Source: Lithobates sylvaticus
Taxonomy: Eukaryota > Chordata > Amphibia > Anura > Ranidae
DNA: 64,000 nt
Reading direction: 5' to 3'
Assembly (NCBI GenBank): GCA_028564925.1
Contig: CM053032.1
Coordinates: 116,939,490 to 117,003,489 of the forward strand
The position numbers were made by a program, and so were the translations under genes. This document shows positions 62,237-64,000 of this stretch, one piece after another (positions within the stretch are counted from its first letter, which is position 1; each line of letters starts with the position of its first letter). Below the pieces are notes generated by a model, which did not search any database, was not told where the DNA came from, and was given only the letters and a program-made list of their open reading frames with translations.

Positions 62237-63345
62237 TCAATGACCATTCTTCTTCCTCACCACTACTATTGGAGAAGCATATGGACTCTGAGACTCGCGG
62301 ATAATTCCTGTTTTCTTCAGCTCACATAGCTGTTCTCGCAAGTCTTCCAAGTCTCCCAGTGGGAGCTGTCTGACCCTTTCTCGGAAGGGTTTATCTACCT
62401 CCAGTCGGATCTCGTGTTTTGCACTTTTTGCAAGCCCCACATCAAACTCACTCTTAGAAAATGCAGTTCTCCATCTTAAGAGCTGTGTCTTTGCCCTTTC
62501 CTTCCAAGCAGGCGTTAGAGGAGTGTTTTTTGGGTAGAATTCTTCTACAGGGATCTCTCTCTTCTCCTCCTACCACACCACATGATGAGACTGGAGTAGC
62601 CTGATTTACTTCCCCCAGCAACATCCGAGCTAGCATCTTCACAGGCGAGGCTGTTGTGTTTCAAACACTGACTGAGACCTTCCTGTGACTTCCCTGTAGT
62701 GCTTTGGTTGATATCACTTCTGGAATTATGTCCAGCCCCTTGTCTTCCTCCTGACTGTCCCCCTCAAGGACGATGAAAGGGCCCGGTTGCCTCCAACTCA
62801 GCTTGATGGATGCTTTCAAACAAACTACTTCACCTGGTGGCTGCAACACCTTCTCACTCCGTTCCAAGTGCCAGATCTTGCCCACTCCTTCTGCTCTTTT
62901 ACTTAATTCCGGTATACTTGTTTCAGCATAGGGTGTATGCTCGTGGCTGAAGTAGCCTTCTCCTGACCAGGTCGGTATTGGTTCCAATGATAAGGGAACT
63001 TTTGTCAGCCCCTGGTGGACGGGGACAGACCACTGCCAGAGTATCAAAGGTCTCGGCCTTTCCCGCCACGCTCAGGTCGAAGGTTAGCTTAATGGGTAGG
63101 TAGCCGTCATAAGGAAAATTCTGGGTCCCTAGGCCCCATATTTCTAACTCTTCCAATTTCTTCAGTGGCAAGTGCTTTTGAGATGCTTGTCATAGAAGTC
63201 TCTATAAAGAAGAGTTACTTGAACTCCAGTATCTAAAAGGGCTTTTGCGTAAATCCCTTCCACTTGGATAGAGATGATTGGAGAGGGTCCCACTAGCTTG
63301 GGAGGGAGTGCATGGGGAGTGGCAGATTTGGCCTGTTTGGTAGTT
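62237..63345 (-). pseudogene. Ty3/gypsy-type pol remnant: protease and start of RT, fossil
   Basis: On the minus strand the upstream part (63162-63345) has an aspartic protease core 'IYAKALLDTGVQVTLLYRDF' with the D-T-G motif. The stretch 62650-63170 has linker sequence (FPYDGYLPIKLTFDLS, 'SSLIIGTNTDLVRR'). At 62237-62440 the RT begins: 'HEIRLEVDKPFRERVRQLPL', 'LKKTGIIRESQSPYASPIVV'. The order protease-RT is that of Ty3/gypsy. gag, the RT catalytic core, integrase and both LTRs are absent here. It is broken in several places and interrupted upstream by an L1. Old. Confidence 0.8.
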
Positions 63346-64000
63346 TGTCTTTTATTTTTTTTTAAATAAGTTTTTATTTTTAGTAGTCTCACAGTAAATA
63401 ACAAACGAGAGCAAAAAAGGGGTTTACAGTAAACAAAAGTGCAAAAAACTGTGGCAGCTGTAAAAACAGTGGCATGGAATGCATGTAAACAATAACATTT
63501 GGATACCATGTCTTGAGGTGGTGCTTTAATAATTCGGTATCTTTGGCTGTAACCAGGCCTAACTTTTTGGTGCAGTAAACCGCAAGAGATACCCAAACAA
63601 GGGATTTAACCTTGAGAGGTTGAGAGTGAAGGTAGGGGATGAGGGGGAAAAAGAAAAGGAAGTAGAGAAGAGAGGGGGGGATGGGGAAGGAAGGAGAAGT
63701 GGGATTTGGAAAGGATAACGCACCGCCTACTCGGCTCACCTGCCAGCTCATCGCGTGTCCTCCCGAAGATGCCACCGCTCCCATGTCACGTTGTTGTCGT
63801 CCAGCTTGTCTTTTATTCTGGCCGTCATTTTTTTCCATCAGTTCAATGTCTTTAATCCTAGTGTACAGGGCCTCTTGAGATGGGGGTACAGTCTTTTTCC
63901 AGTTAAGGGCTATTTGACATCGGGCTGCTGTGAGTATGTGTTTAAGTCGTTTTGTGCTCTGTGTAGTCCTTTTCGGTTGCGATAGGCCAAATAGGAAAAT
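63346..64000 (-). mobile_element. L1-type LINE copy F, 3' end, runs off the window
   Basis: The 3' end is at about 63350 (T run and 'tttaaataagtttttatttt' on the plus strand, the A-rich end on the element strand). About 400 bp of 3' untranslated sequence is pyrimidine-rich on the element strand (63640-63720). ORF2 C-terminus follows at 63755-64000 with 'MEKNDGQNKRQAGRQQRDMG', close to 'MEKMTARMQDRLEIHDKVWE' in copy E. It interrupts the gypsy remnant. The other end and target duplication are outside the window. Confidence 0.75.

Noticed and set aside
1-64000. tRNA, rRNA or snRNA genes
   Set aside because: I looked for cloverleaf and conserved box motifs while reading and found none that I could support by eye.

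Overview
The window looks like a gene-poor, repeat-saturated stretch of an anuran nuclear genome, most likely a true frog (Ranidae) or close relative. The basis is the mixture of abundant DIRS tyrosine-recombinase retrotransposons, L1 LINEs, L2/CR1-type LINE pieces, a Penelope-like piece, Tc1, hAT, PIF/Harbinger and TTAA-target elements, together with short palindromic repeats that I know as common in ranid sequence. No host gene is certain. The only non-repeat stretch that looks gene-like is about 41.86-42.88 kb, a CpG-bearing region with a long ORF that runs into a good splice donor.

Layout. 0-9.0 kb: two decayed minus-strand L1 copies, a third L1 scrap, and a hAT element with a perfect 8-bp target duplication (8016-9034). 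9.05-13.9 kb: a Penelope-like scrap joined to a 5'-truncated plus-strand DIRS copy that carries three later insertions. 13.9-16.6 kb: an L1 3' part, an L2 scrap and a TTAA element. 16.6-29.1 kb: a minus-strand DIRS cluster in three blocks (A, B, C). It carries an L1 with a 15-bp duplication and a hAT whose core is a huge CT/GA mirrored tract. A and C may be one older element split by B. 29.1-34.5 kb: an L2 3' end, a CCGTAT-terminus MITE with a minisatellite, and a 2.4-kb near-perfect palindrome with a 9-nt centre, flanked by 14-bp direct repeats. 34.7-39.9 kb: a Tc1 copy split by two nested elements, another repeat, and the gag part of a fourth DIRS lineage (D). 39.9-46.4 kb: small inverted-repeat elements, the candidate exon, a solo LTR inside a TTAA element, and a hAT. 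46.47-51.99 kb: a DIRS element that looks whole. 52.1-53.0 kb: a Harbinger derivative. 53.3-61.5 kb: a CR1-like LINE split by a full-length L1 (53505-60074) and by a TTAA element whose empty site is still readable. 61.5-64 kb: a repeat, a Ty3/gypsy pol remnant, and an L1 3' end running off the window.

The interest lies in how these elements are built and stacked. Four divergent DIRS lineages share an intron placed after a short first gag exon (63 nt in three of them) and an N-terminal CxxC/CxxC motif just downstream. The YR frame stays open across the RT/RNase H region in several copies. Many insertion boundaries can be read to the base, so a relative chronology can be written. The giant palindrome is the least explained object in the window.
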